This document shows, piece by piece, positions 26,540 through 36,292 of a stretch of DNA of 64,000 bases. Within the stretch, counting starts at the first letter, position 1. Each line of letters opens with the position of its first letter. The stretch spans positions 434,001 to 498,000 of the forward strand of contig CANLXL010000002.1 of NCBI GenBank assembly GCA_947495125.1, read 5' to 3'. The position numbers and the translations under genes were made by a program. The notes below the pieces were generated by a model that was given only the letters and a program-made list of their open reading frames with translations, was not told the origin of the DNA and ran no database searches. The stretch comes from an uncultured Flaviramulus sp. (GTDB taxonomy: Bacteria > Bacteroidota > Bacteroidia > Flavobacteriales > Flavobacteriaceae).

Positions 26540-27730
26540 ATGAAATGTTTAGCACGAGTTATAGTTGGTTTTTTTATCATTACCAGTTTACAAGGACAAA
26601 GTAATGATTTATGTGTGAATGAATATTGGACCGAGGACGAAGCTAATATAATCATGAAGGAAATGTTAACCCATTGGGATGACTTAGATTCATGGGAGGA
26701 AAGAAAAGAAGCCATAAAGAATCAAATAATAGCTGGGTCTCAGATAAATAAAATGCCAACAATAAATGATGAATTTGAAACCATTATAAGTTCCAGTCAA
26801 AAAATGGATGGCTACATTGTAGAGAATATCGCCATAGAAAGTTATCCAGGATATTTTATTACAGGCAATCTTTATCGCCCCGATGGGGTTCAAGGGAAAT
26901 TAGCTGGAATTTTATCTCCCCATGGTCATTGGGCAGATCGTCGTTTTCATGAAGAAGTACAAAAGCGTTGTGCTGTTTTGGCTAGATCTGGTGCGGTGGT
27001 ATTTGTTTATGATATGATTGGTTTTGGAGAATCCGTAGAAATTGATCATAATAACTTTCCTAAAGCATTGCTTTTACAAACCTGGAATAGTAAAAGAGTA
27101 CTAGAATATTTACTTTCCAGAGAAGATATTGATTCTAATAGAATTGGAATCACTGGGGCATCAGGTGGTGGTACACAAACATTTTTATTAACCGCTATTG
27201 ATGAACGTATAAAAGTTTCAGTTCCGGTTTGTATGGTCGCTGCACATATGTTTGGTGGATGCTCTTGTGAAAGTGGAATGCCTATTCATAAAAAAGGAGA
27301 TTTTCAAACGAATAATGTAGAAATTGCAGCACTAGCAGCACCTAGACCATTGCTTCTTGTCTCAAATGGACATGACTGGACCAGAAACACTCCTAGTGTA
27401 GAGTTCCCATATATTAAAAAAGTTTATGCTTTGTATAATGCTGAACACAAAGTTGTAAATGTTCATTTGCCATCGGAGAAACACGATTTTGGATATAATA
27501 AAAGAACTGCAGTTTATAATTTCTTGGCAACGCATTTAAAGCTGAATATGGATAAAATTCCATATCATGAGGATAATGGTTATGATGAAAGTTTTGTTAA
27601 ATTATTAAGTAAGCGAGACTTGATGGTTTTTTATGACGAAAAAAATAAACCAAATTCTATTCTTAAAACAAATAAAGAAGCGATAGCAAGATTAGATGAA
27701 GTCTTAAAGAGTAAGTCTATAGGTAACTAA
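26540..27730 (+). CDS. Secreted alpha/beta hydrolase, acetyl-esterase-like
   Basis: A 396-residue exported serine hydrolase (signal peptide MKCLARVIVGFFIITSLQGQ). The alpha/beta-hydrolase core shows ILSPHGHW for the oxyanion region, RIGITGASGGGTQTF with the nucleophilic Ser, LLLVSNGHDWT with the acid loop, and LPSEKHDFGY with the catalytic His. It resembles the acetyl-xylan-esterase and Abhydrolase_7-type proteins common in Bacteroidota polysaccharide loci. It probably removes acetyl or other acyl groups so the mannosidases can act. The gene ends 49 bp before an EEP gene on the same strand. The substrate is not determined. Confidence 0.8.
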   Translation: MKCLARVIVGFFIITSLQGQSNDLCVNEYWTEDEANIIMKEMLTHWDDLDSWEERKEAIKNQIIAGSQINKMPTINDEFETIISSSQKMDGYIVENIAIESYPGYFITGNLYRPDGVQGKLAGILSPHGHWADRRFHEEVQKRCAVLARSGAVVFVYDMIGFGESVEIDHNNFPKALLLQTWNSKRVLEYLLSREDIDSNRIGITGASGGGTQTFLLTAIDERIKVSVPVCMVAAHMFGGCSCESGMPIHKKGDFQTNNVEIAALAAPRPLLLVSNGHDWTRNTPSVEFPYIKKVYALYNAEHKVVNVHLPSEKHDFGYNKRTAVYNFLATHLKLNMDKIPYHEDNGYDESFVKLLSKRDLMVFYDEKNKPNSILKTNKEAIARLDEVLKSKSIGN

Positions 27731-27779
27731 TGAAAAACAGAATGAATAAAAAAATTAACGAAAATTAAAACTTAGGATA

Positions 27780-28595
27780 ATGAGAATAACAATCTATCTA
27801 CTCGTTTTTTTACTGTTTGTTTCATGCGGAAATAAGTCAAAAAAAATAGTAAATAAAGAAAATGCAGTTCAAATTAAAATAGCTGCCTACAATGTGGAAT
27901 ATAGTAAAAATGCTTCGTCATCGAAAATTGGAGAAGCACTTAAACCCTTTAATTTTGATGTGGTATGTTTTTCAGAAGCTCCTGGTGGCGATTGGACAAA
28001 AGAAGTAGGTTCAGTATTGGGTTTAAACCATATTGTAGTGGGCAAATATTCTACTGCTGGTCATGAAGATAAATATAAAACAATTGCCAGCCGTACTCCA
28101 CTAATTGATTTCGAAGAAGTTTTAATGGCTGATACTTTACATACTGCTACTCGCGTAAAAACGAAAATCGATGAAACGGAATTTGCTATATATGCTGTTC
28201 ATTTTCCATTTGGCTGGAGAGATCAGGCTCATATTGATGAAACAACAAACAAAATTCAAACTTTTGTAAATTACCTAAGAGAAAGACAAAACAGTGAACT
28301 AGCCATTGTTGCTGGAGATTTTAATTTTATTCCCAGTAATGCAAACAAAGCAAACATTTACCATCAAATGTTTATGAATATTGGCTTGGATGTGAGTTGG
28401 AAAGAACTTGGAATTGACTGTACAGTTCATAACACATTTAATGCGCTTGCTACTAAAGACATGGGGAATGGCCAAGTGATTGACCACGTTATGTATAATC
28501 CTGAAAAAATGAAAGCCGTTGATGGGGGAATTATTGAATGGGAAAAACATTTGTCAGACCATAAGCCTGTTTGGACACTTCTAAAGGTTAATTAA
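27780..28595 (+). CDS. Lipoprotein EEP-family phosphoesterase
   Basis: A 271-residue member of the endonuclease/exonuclease/phosphatase superfamily. A lipobox signal (VFLLFVSCGNKSKK) is followed by IAAYNVEYSKN, VVCFSEAPGG with the catalytic Glu, YAVHFPFG, VAGDFNFIP and LSDHKPVWT. The full metal-dependent active site is therefore present. It is inserted between an esterase and a GH92 gene, so it is transcribed with glycan-degrading enzymes. A polysaccharide locus built only for neutral sugars would have no need of it. A role on a phosphodiester in the imported material is inferred; a nuclease role cannot be excluded. Confidence 0.83.
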   Translation: MRITIYLLVFLLFVSCGNKSKKIVNKENAVQIKIAAYNVEYSKNASSSKIGEALKPFNFDVVCFSEAPGGDWTKEVGSVLGLNHIVVGKYSTAGHEDKYKTIASRTPLIDFEEVLMADTLHTATRVKTKIDETEFAIYAVHFPFGWRDQAHIDETTNKIQTFVNYLRERQNSELAIVAGDFNFIPSNANKANIYHQMFMNIGLDVSWKELGIDCTVHNTFNALATKDMGNGQVIDHVMYNPEKMKAVDGGIIEWEKHLSDHKPVWTLLKVN

Positions 28596-28757
28596 ATTGA
28601 TTCATGGAGATTTTAATGATAGAACGAAAGACAATTAAAATTAAGCCTATGGACTTTAAACAAGTGGTTGGTTGCTAAATAACCAAATATATTATCTGAA
28701 ATTGTCGATAGAAAAGACCCGTATTTTAGAATTAAATAAACTTAAAGGAGTGTGGAA

Positions 28758-31070
28758 ATGAAGTTAAATAATATGTTTCATTATAGTAATTTAGGAATAT
28801 CCTTTTTGTTGATTTTAATGGTGTCCTGCAAAGAAATAGCTAAAGATAAATCTTTAAAATTCAACCCGGTCGATTTGGTATATCCACAATTAGATACCGA
28901 AAATTCACGCTGGTTTTTGTTTTCATCAGCCAGTCGACCGTTTGGGATGGTTAATCTTAGCCCTGATACTCAAGTAGAGGGAGCATGGGGTAGTGGCTAT
29001 AGATATAAAACCGATACTATAAAAGGTTTTAGCCATATCCATGCTTGGCAACTTTCAGGACTTTCAGTTATGCCTGTAACGGTTTCTGAAAAAAATAAGA
29101 ATTCTATTTTCAACGATTATTATTCAAAATTTAGTCATAAAACAGAAAAAGTTTCCCCGGGGTACCATTATATTGAACTAGACAAATACAAAATAACCAC
29201 AGAATTAACAAGTACAAAACGTGTTGGTTTTCATAAATATACTTTTCCAAAAGATCAACAGGCAGCCATCCTTTTTAATTTAAATGGAAAATTAGGTCCC
29301 TGTGAAATTATTGATGGTAAGCTGGAAAAAATAGGTGACAATAAATTATCAGGATCATTAGTGGCTTCACCAACGCACCGCCGTCCCAAACCTAGTACGA
29401 TTTTTTTTGAAGTAGAACTGAATACTAAAATTATATCTATTGAAAGAGATGAGAAAACAGGGAACTATCTAATTTTTCCAAAGGTTAACAATAGCGAAGT
29501 CTCTATTAAAGTAGGAATTTCTTATACCTCGATCGAAAACGCCAAAAAAAACATGGATATAGAGTTGCCTCATTGGGATTTTGAAAAGGTAGTTGATGAA
29601 TCAAAAACAGCATGGAACAGTTTATTGGGGCGTATAAAAGTTGAAGGAGGTACAAAAGTGGAGAGACGTAGGTTTTATACAGACCTTTGGCATGCGTTAC
29701 AAGGTCGTAGAACCATTAGTGATGTAAATGGAGCTTATCCTGATAATACTGGAGAAAATTTTAGAGTAGGACAAATACCGTTAGATAAAGAAGGAAATCC
29801 AAAATATAACCATTATAATTCTGATTCATTTTGGGGTGCTCAATGGACTATTAACAGCCTATGGGGACTTGTTTATCCTGAAATAATGGAAGAGTTCGTG
29901 CATTCATTGATGCAATACTACAAGGATGGAGGATTAATTCCTCGTGGTCCTTCAGGAGGGAATTACACTTATGTAATGACTGGAGCTTCAAGCACACCTT
30001 TTGTGGTAAGTGCCATTCAAAAAGGGATAATTACTGAAGATTTGGAAGATATTTATACTGCTCTAAAGAAGAATCATGTTATCGGTGGAATTATGGAAAA
30101 AGCGGGTTATGAGCATTATACATTAGTTGGAGGAGGGTTTAAACATTACCTTAAAAATGGATATGTTCCTTATCCCATTCCAGAAGGTGAATATGGAGGG
30201 CATCAGGATGGTGCTAGTCTTACCATGGAATATGCATATCAAGATTGGACAATAGCACAATTGGCTAAAAAACTGGGACACGAGGAAGATTACAAATATT
30301 TCATGAAACGTTCAAAGAACTATCAAAATGTTTTTGACAAAACATTGGGGTGGATGCGACCTAAGGATATTAATGGAAAATGGTTAGAGGATTTTGATCC
30401 CTTTGTTTATGAAACGGGCTTTAATGAATCCAACGGGGCGCAATCTACTTGGTTTGTTCCTCATGACATTGTTAGTTTAGCTGAATTAATGGGTGGAAAG
30501 GAAAAAGCAGTTGAAAAATTGAATACACAATTTGAGAATGCACAGGAATTGGGTTTTACCTCAGGTACATCACATGATAAGGAAAGGCATCCTGAATATC
30601 GTCGTATTCCTATTAATTATGGCAACCAGCCATCAATGCAGACTGCTTTTATATTTGATTATCTGGGTAGACCCGATCTTACACAGTATTGGTCAAGAGA
30701 AGTTACAACAACAGTTTTTAATGGCCTGGACCCTTCAACAGGCTATAACGGAGATGAAGATCAGGGATTAATGGGAAGCTTGGCGGTTTTGATGAAAATG
30801 GGACTCTTTCAAATGAATGGGGGAGCTGAAGAAAACCCTAAATATCAAATAGGAAGTCCAATTTTTGATAAAATTACAGTGCAATTGAATAATGACTATT
30901 ACGCTGGGGAAAAGTTTGTTATAAGGGCAGTGAATAATAGTTCTGAAAATTTATACGTAAGTAAAGCTCTTTTTAATGGTAAGCAAGTTAAATCTTATAA
31001 ACTAACCCATAGTGCTATAACTAATGGAGGGGATTTGGAATTGAAAATGTCTGATGCAAAGCCTCATTGA
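28758..31070 (+). CDS. Divergent GH92 family glycosidase, lipoprotein
   Basis: The track starts at a GTG (28752), but the strong AAAGGAG at 28744-28750 sits only 1 bp before it and 7 bp before the ATG at 28758, so I prefer the ATG (770 residues). A lipobox is present in ILMVSCKE. GH92 landmarks are PVDLVYPQLDTENSRW, RPFGMVNLSPDTQVEGAWGSGY, KGFSHIHAWQLSGLSVMPV, ELPHWDFEKVVDESKTAW and FYTDLWHALQGRRTISDVNGAYPD. The C-terminal blocks deviate: YGNQPSMQTAFIFDYLGRP and YNGDEDQGLMGSLAVLMKMGLFQM replace the canonical EP..HH and NDDCGQMSAW blocks. It may cleave a different alpha-mannoside or another sugar. Confidence 0.85.
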   Translation: MKLNNMFHYSNLGISFLLILMVSCKEIAKDKSLKFNPVDLVYPQLDTENSRWFLFSSASRPFGMVNLSPDTQVEGAWGSGYRYKTDTIKGFSHIHAWQLSGLSVMPVTVSEKNKNSIFNDYYSKFSHKTEKVSPGYHYIELDKYKITTELTSTKRVGFHKYTFPKDQQAAILFNLNGKLGPCEIIDGKLEKIGDNKLSGSLVASPTHRRPKPSTIFFEVELNTKIISIERDEKTGNYLIFPKVNNSEVSIKVGISYTSIENAKKNMDIELPHWDFEKVVDESKTAWNSLLGRIKVEGGTKVERRRFYTDLWHALQGRRTISDVNGAYPDNTGENFRVGQIPLDKEGNPKYNHYNSDSFWGAQWTINSLWGLVYPEIMEEFVHSLMQYYKDGGLIPRGPSGGNYTYVMTGASSTPFVVSAIQKGIITEDLEDIYTALKKNHVIGGIMEKAGYEHYTLVGGGFKHYLKNGYVPYPIPEGEYGGHQDGASLTMEYAYQDWTIAQLAKKLGHEEDYKYFMKRSKNYQNVFDKTLGWMRPKDINGKWLEDFDPFVYETGFNESNGAQSTWFVPHDIVSLAELMGGKEKAVEKLNTQFENAQELGFTSGTSHDKERHPEYRRIPINYGNQPSMQTAFIFDYLGRPDLTQYWSREVTTTVFNGLDPSTGYNGDEDQGLMGSLAVLMKMGLFQMNGGAEENPKYQIGSPIFDKITVQLNNDYYAGEKFVIRAVNNSSENLYVSKALFNGKQVKSYKLTHSAITNGGDLELKMSDAKPH

Positions 31071-31315
31071 TCTAAGATTTGAGTTATCAACTAAATTAAT
31101 ATAAGTTTAAATGATGCCGCATGCGTATTACATCGCGAATAGGTTTAAAGTTTAAAAACTTGGTTCTCGATTTTACTTATGAGTTAAATCTTTTCAAGAT
31201 CGTTTTGATATTAATATTTAGAAAAGGATTCCATGATAACTATTGATGAATGCGTTTTTTGCTATATATTTAGAAAATTATTTTTAAAACATAGTCGAAA
31301 ATTAAACCTCTGTTC

Positions 31316-32665
31316 ATGATTAGATCATTAAAAATTCATTTATTTACCCTAGTTGTATTAATGTTACTTTCTGGGAATGAGTTGTTTGCGCAAATATTAA
31401 AAACAAGCAAACCCAACGTCATCATTATATATACTGATGATTTAGGCTATGGTGATTTAAGCTGTTATGGTAACCCTACCATTAAAACACCTATGCTAGA
31501 TAAAATGGCTTTTGAAGGTATAAAATTCACTCAATTTTATGTGGCAGCTCCGGTTTGTACTCCTTCACGCGCAGCGCTCTTAACCGGATGCTATCCGAAA
31601 AGAGTTGGATTGCATAAAGGCGTTTTGTTTCCGCAATCCACGACAGGATTGAATCCTAAAGAAGAAACCATTGCCGATTTGTTAAAAGAACAAGGTTATA
31701 CTACCGCTTGCATTGGGAAATGGCATCTAGGACATCAATCTAAGTTTTCTCCGTTGAATCAAGGATTTGACACCTTTTATGGAATACCCTTTAGTAACGA
31801 TATGAGTAGAAAAGAACAGGTCGCTATGCAGGGAGAAAAGACAAATTATAAGTATAAATTGCCTTTAATGAAAGGAAAGGACACGATTTCGTTTGAACCT
31901 GACCAAAGGTATATTACAAGAGATTTTACAAAAAAATCGGTTGAGTTTATTAAACGAAATAAAAAGAAACCATTTTTTCTATATTTAGCGCACCCCATGC
32001 CGCATATACCGATTTATGCTTCACCGGATTTTGAAGGGGAAAGTACCAGAGGCCCGTATGGTGATACCATTGAAGAAATAGATTGGAGTGTGGGTGAAAT
32101 TATGAAAACCTTGAAAACCTTAGATTTAGATGAAAATACATTGGTTTTATTCACTTCAGATAATGGCCCATGGAAGGTCTTTAAAACCGAAGGAGGCTCA
32201 TCCGGACCATTGCGTGGTGCTAAAGGCACAACATGGGAAGGCGGTATGCGAGAGCCTTTTATTGCCTGGTGGCCAGAAACTATAAAACCACAACAACTCA
32301 GTACAGCCATTATAAATAATATGGATGTTCTACCTACCATCGCAAAAATTACCGGTGCTAAATTGCCGGAAGACAAAATCGATGGAAGGGATATTTCTGC
32401 AATATTGTATGGTCATGATATGGCTTTAGAAGATCGTCCGTTTTTTTATTATTCTACAAAAGGAAAAATTGAAGGCATAAGAAAAGGGGCTTTTAAAATG
32501 ATTCTTAGGGAGGGTGTTCCTCAGCTTTATAATATTGAAGAGGATATTAGTGAATCTTACGATTTGGCAGGTCAAAACCCTGAAATGGTAGAATCTTTAA
32601 AGAAGAGCATGATAGCATTCGATTTACAATTGGAAAAGGAAAACAGACCTGTAGGAACATATTAA
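31316..32665 (+). CDS. Sulfatase, S1 family (CTPSR)
   Basis: A 449-residue exported arylsulfatase-fold enzyme (signal peptide ending NELFAQ). The metal site IIYTDDLGYGDLSCYG is followed by APVCTPSRAALLTG, whose Cys is converted to formylglycine, then IGKWHLGH, FLYLAHPMPHIPI and FTSDNGPW. It removes sulfate esters from a sugar. A 245-bp gap before it suggests a separate promoter from the GH92 gene; I saw no gene or operator in that gap. The maturase is not in the window. It is followed 81 bp later by a second sulfatase. Position specificity is unknown. Confidence 0.93.
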   Translation: MIRSLKIHLFTLVVLMLLSGNELFAQILKTSKPNVIIIYTDDLGYGDLSCYGNPTIKTPMLDKMAFEGIKFTQFYVAAPVCTPSRAALLTGCYPKRVGLHKGVLFPQSTTGLNPKEETIADLLKEQGYTTACIGKWHLGHQSKFSPLNQGFDTFYGIPFSNDMSRKEQVAMQGEKTNYKYKLPLMKGKDTISFEPDQRYITRDFTKKSVEFIKRNKKKPFFLYLAHPMPHIPIYASPDFEGESTRGPYGDTIEEIDWSVGEIMKTLKTLDLDENTLVLFTSDNGPWKVFKTEGGSSGPLRGAKGTTWEGGMREPFIAWWPETIKPQQLSTAIINNMDVLPTIAKITGAKLPEDKIDGRDISAILYGHDMALEDRPFFYYSTKGKIEGIRKGAFKMILREGVPQLYNIEEDISESYDLAGQNPEMVESLKKSMIAFDLQLEKENRPVGTY

Positions 32666-32746
32666 TAATTTTTTCTAAAAACCTAACACCTTTTCTTTTT
32701 TAGTAATACATTTATCAATTCATATAATTTTTTTTAAATTTTAAAG

Positions 32747-34324
32747 ATGAAAACACCCGTTTTAAAGTTTGGTTTTGCAATATGTCTAACCCTTTTAACG
32801 TCTTGTAAGTCTGATGGTAAAAAACAAGACGTAAAAGTTGAAGTGAAACCTAATATTATCTATATTTTGGCAGATGATTTGGGTTATGGAGAGGTTGGAG
32901 CCTATGGGCAAACAAAGATTGAAACTCCTAATATTGACGCTTTAGCTACCGGTGGTATGCTATTTACCCAGCATTATTCGGGAGCTCCGGTTTGTGCGCC
33001 TTCACGTTCCGTATTACTTACAGGGCAACATTTAGGACACACTCCAATTAGAGGTAATGACGAGTGGCGAGAACGTGGAGAAGTTTGGAAGTACAGGTCG
33101 ATGCTTAAAGATTCGACCTTAGAAGGACAAAGACCATTACCAAAAGAAACTGTTACGATAGCCAAATTATTAAAGAAAACAGGATATAAAACAGGTATCG
33201 TTGGAAAATGGGGTTTAGGTGCGCCGCATACACAATCGATACCAACAAAAATGGGTTTTGATTATTTCTTCGGATATAACTGCCAGAGAATTGCACATAC
33301 CTATAATCCGGTGCATTTGTATGAAAATGAAAAAAGGTATCATTTAAATAATGATACGATTGCACCTAATACAGGTTTAAGCAAGGGGGAGGATCCATAT
33401 GATTTAAAGTCTTACGAAAAATATAACCAACCCGTATATTCTTCAACAATTTCATTTGAAAAATTAATGGGTTTTGTTGAAAAGAATAAAGACGATCCTT
33501 TCTTTTTATATTGGGCAACCCCGATTCCACATTTGCCTCTCCAGGCACCAAAGAAATGGGTAGAGTATTATGTGAAAAAGTTTGGAGAAGAAGAGCCCTA
33601 TTATAACAAGCCGGGAAAAGGAATTAGTTATTTCCCCGTGCGATATCCACGAGCGACTTATGCCGCGATGGTTTCTTATTTGGATGAAAACATAGGGAAG
33701 CTAGTGAGCTATTTAAAGGTTAATAATTTATACGATAATACATTAATTATTTTTACGTCAGACAACGGACCGAGTTATATAGGAGGTACGGATTCCGAAT
33801 GGTTTAACAGTGGTGGGCCTTTCGACGAAAATTATGGTAGAGGAAAAGGATTTTTATATGAAGGTGGTATTCGGGTACCTATGATAGCTTCATGGCCAGA
33901 GAGAATTAAAGCTGGTTCTAGATCGGATCATATTTCTTCGTTTTATGATGTATTACCAACATTGAATGATGTCGCCAATGTTAAAACGGATTTTAAAGGT
34001 GACGGTGTTAGTTTTTATAATACCTTAATTAATAAAGATAAACAAAAAGAACACGAATTTCTGTATTGGGAATTCCCGGGATACAATGGACAAGTGGCCG
34101 TTAGAATTGGAAAATGGAAAATTATTTGGAAAGATATTAAAAAAGGAAACAAAGATATAGAACTCTATAATTTAGAAGAGGACGAAAGTGAACAAAATAA
34201 CATTGCTGAAAACCATCCGGAAATCGTTGCCAGGCTTTTTGAAATCATAAAAAAAGAGCATACGACGCCAAAGTTTAAAAAGTTTGTTATTAACCCTTTA
34301 GAAGAAGTCTATAATACAAAATAA
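32747..34324 (+). CDS. Sulfatase, S1 family (CAPSR), lipoprotein
   Basis: A 525-residue sulfatase with a lipobox (LTLLTSCKSDGK). Motifs are IYILADDLGYGEVGAYGQ, APVCAPSRSVLLTGQHLGHTPIRGND, IVGKWGLGAP, FLYWATPIPHLPLQ and FTSDNGPSYIGG. The GQHxGHTPIRGN stretch after the active-site Cys resembles exo-acting sulfatases from marine flavobacterial polysaccharide loci. It follows the CTPSR sulfatase closely, so the two likely act on different positions of the same glycan. The exact subfamily needs a database search. Confidence 0.93.
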   Translation: MKTPVLKFGFAICLTLLTSCKSDGKKQDVKVEVKPNIIYILADDLGYGEVGAYGQTKIETPNIDALATGGMLFTQHYSGAPVCAPSRSVLLTGQHLGHTPIRGNDEWRERGEVWKYRSMLKDSTLEGQRPLPKETVTIAKLLKKTGYKTGIVGKWGLGAPHTQSIPTKMGFDYFFGYNCQRIAHTYNPVHLYENEKRYHLNNDTIAPNTGLSKGEDPYDLKSYEKYNQPVYSSTISFEKLMGFVEKNKDDPFFLYWATPIPHLPLQAPKKWVEYYVKKFGEEEPYYNKPGKGISYFPVRYPRATYAAMVSYLDENIGKLVSYLKVNNLYDNTLIIFTSDNGPSYIGGTDSEWFNSGGPFDENYGRGKGFLYEGGIRVPMIASWPERIKAGSRSDHISSFYDVLPTLNDVANVKTDFKGDGVSFYNTLINKDKQKEHEFLYWEFPGYNGQVAVRIGKWKIIWKDIKKGNKDIELYNLEEDESEQNNIAENHPEIVARLFEIIKKEHTTPKFKKFVINPLEEVYNTK

Positions 34325-34345
34325 ATCAATTTTTAATTAAAAAAA

Positions 34346-36121
34346 ATGCTTACTAGAATTGTCGCGTGTATTGTTTTTTTAGGGTTTTACCATCTTTCAA
34401 ACAGTCAGGATAAACATAAAAAAGTTTGGTGGAACCCAAGTTCAATTGAGTTTGAAGTGATCGAAGGGCGGGGCTGGAATGATAGTACAAACCTTAATTA
34501 TCGTAGGTTACCGGATAGAGCCAAAGAATCTGTGCGTAATGAAGTCTGGAATCTATCAAAACAGTCTGCCGGATTATCAATAAGTTTTATAAGTAACGCT
34601 TCAAATATTTCAGTAAGATATAAAGTGAAAGGAGGATTTGCTATGCCTCATATGCCCAGTACCGGAGTTAGCGGTGTTGATTTATACGCGAAAGACAGTA
34701 ACGGTGAAAGGGTGTGGAGTAGAGGAAGATATCAATTTGGTGATACCATAACCTATAATTTTGATAAACTTAATACCAAAGAACCGTATCATAATAAAGG
34801 GAAAACCTATAAACTCTATCTGCCTTTATATAATGAAGTTGAATGGTTGGAAGTTGGTGTTGATCAGGATGCCGTTTTTACTCCAATTCCTGTGAGACGG
34901 GAAAAGCCTATAGTGGTGTACGGAACGTCTATTGCTCAAGGCGCATGTGCATCCAGACCAGGTATGGCATGGACCTCAATATTGGAGAGAAAGTTAGATA
35001 GTCCCATTATTAATTTGGGTTTTTCGGGTAATGGCAGGCTCGAAGATGAGGTATTGGATTTGATTGTTGAAATTGATGCGGAGCTGTTTATTCTAGATTG
35101 TCTGCCTAATTTAACACGATATTCTAAAGATAATTCCCAATTTTTATATGATCGCATTATAGCTTCGGTCAAAAAACTAAGAGCAAAGCATCCGAAAACA
35201 CCTATTTTATTGGTTGCGCATTCCGGCTATGCGGAAGGCAGTAATAGTGCTGAAAAATTTGATGAATACTCCGGAGTAAATAAGATGCTTCAGAAAGCAT
35301 TCGAGCAGCTGAGAAAAGATAATTTTCAACATATTTATACACTTACAAAAGCAGAACTCGACTTAGGTATAGATAGTTATGTTGATGGCACACATCCTAA
35401 TGATTTGGGGATGTTACAACAAGCCAATGCTTGTGAAAAAAGTATTCGTAAGATACTTAAGAGGCCTGTAGGTCGTGTAACAACTATGATACCTGTAACT
35501 CAAAATAGAGATGCTAATGTTTATAATTGGGATGCAAGACATCAGTATATATTGGAATCAAATCAAAGCAATCCACCAAAGATTTGCTTCATCGGAAACT
35601 CGATAGTACATCAATGGGGAGGTGTTTCCGATATGCCTATAGCAAATGGTGCAAAGTCCTGGAACGAATATTTTGAAGAGCTGGGGGTTAAGAATTTTGG
35701 ATACGGGTGGGATCGCATTGAAAATGTACTTTGGCGTATTTACCATGGAGAGTTGGATGGATTTGAAGCCGAACAAATCCTTCTAAAAATAGGGACCAAT
35801 AACCTACATTTAAATACAGACGATGAAATTATTGAGGGATTAAAGTTTTTAGTTCAGGCTATAAAACTAAAACAGCCTAAAGCGAAAATAACATTAATAG
35901 GGATACTTCCCAGAAGAGAACAAGAGACCAGAGTAAAAACTCTGAATGTGCTTATTGAAAAGGCTTCTGCTCGTTTAGGTGTTGATTACTTGTCGATTGG
36001 TCATGCATTGTTAACCAAAAAAGAAAAAATTGACGAATCACTTTTTAGAGATGGGTTGCATCCTAATGAAAAAGGATATCATAAGTTGGCTCCCCAAATA
36101 AAAAAGTATTTGCTCAAATAG
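34346..36121 (+). CDS. Tandem SGNH hydrolase with N-terminal GxDLY beta-sandwich
   Basis: A 591-residue secreted protein with three parts. Residues ~25-175 form a beta-sandwich containing the GVSGVDLYAKD motif of GxDLY domains. Residues ~180-370 form a first SGNH esterase: VVYGTSIAQGACASRPG, LGFSGNGRLEDEV and DGTHPNDLG. Residues ~405-591 form a second: CFIGNSIVHQWGG, FGYGWDRIENVLWR, LKIGTNNLH and RDGLHPNEKG. Both domains keep Ser and Asp-x-x-His, so both may be active as carbohydrate esterases. It starts 21 bp after the sulfatase. The two domains are not obvious recent copies of each other. Confidence 0.85.
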   Translation: MLTRIVACIVFLGFYHLSNSQDKHKKVWWNPSSIEFEVIEGRGWNDSTNLNYRRLPDRAKESVRNEVWNLSKQSAGLSISFISNASNISVRYKVKGGFAMPHMPSTGVSGVDLYAKDSNGERVWSRGRYQFGDTITYNFDKLNTKEPYHNKGKTYKLYLPLYNEVEWLEVGVDQDAVFTPIPVRREKPIVVYGTSIAQGACASRPGMAWTSILERKLDSPIINLGFSGNGRLEDEVLDLIVEIDAELFILDCLPNLTRYSKDNSQFLYDRIIASVKKLRAKHPKTPILLVAHSGYAEGSNSAEKFDEYSGVNKMLQKAFEQLRKDNFQHIYTLTKAELDLGIDSYVDGTHPNDLGMLQQANACEKSIRKILKRPVGRVTTMIPVTQNRDANVYNWDARHQYILESNQSNPPKICFIGNSIVHQWGGVSDMPIANGAKSWNEYFEELGVKNFGYGWDRIENVLWRIYHGELDGFEAEQILLKIGTNNLHLNTDDEIIEGLKFLVQAIKLKQPKAKITLIGILPRREQETRVKTLNVLIEKASARLGVDYLSIGHALLTKKEKIDESLFRDGLHPNEKGYHKLAPQIKKYLLK

Positions 36122-36292
36122 ATCATATTTTTGGAAGTTGAAATCGTAACATCTGCATATTTTGAACTGTTTTTGTCTATTAAAGCAAAAATAGTATCGC
36201 TAACAGTGTTGATATAGGTAGAAGAATTTTGAGATATAAATTAAATTTGTTTGCATCCTTTTTAACAAACTTTTTTAATAAAATCAATAGAA

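Noticed and set aside
31071-31315. Gap before the first sulfatase as a possible regulatory RNA or hidden gene
   Set aside because: No open frame of note, no palindrome matching the operators and no strong hairpin seen.
32014-32376. 120-codon minus-strand ORF within the first sulfatase
   Set aside because: Shadow of the conserved FTSDNGPW region of the sulfatase.
36249-36256. GTTTGCAT before the GH29 gene at 36.3 kb as a fourth LacI operator
   Set aside because: Only the right half-site matches; the left half (AAATTT) shows no symmetry, so it may be chance in AT-rich DNA.
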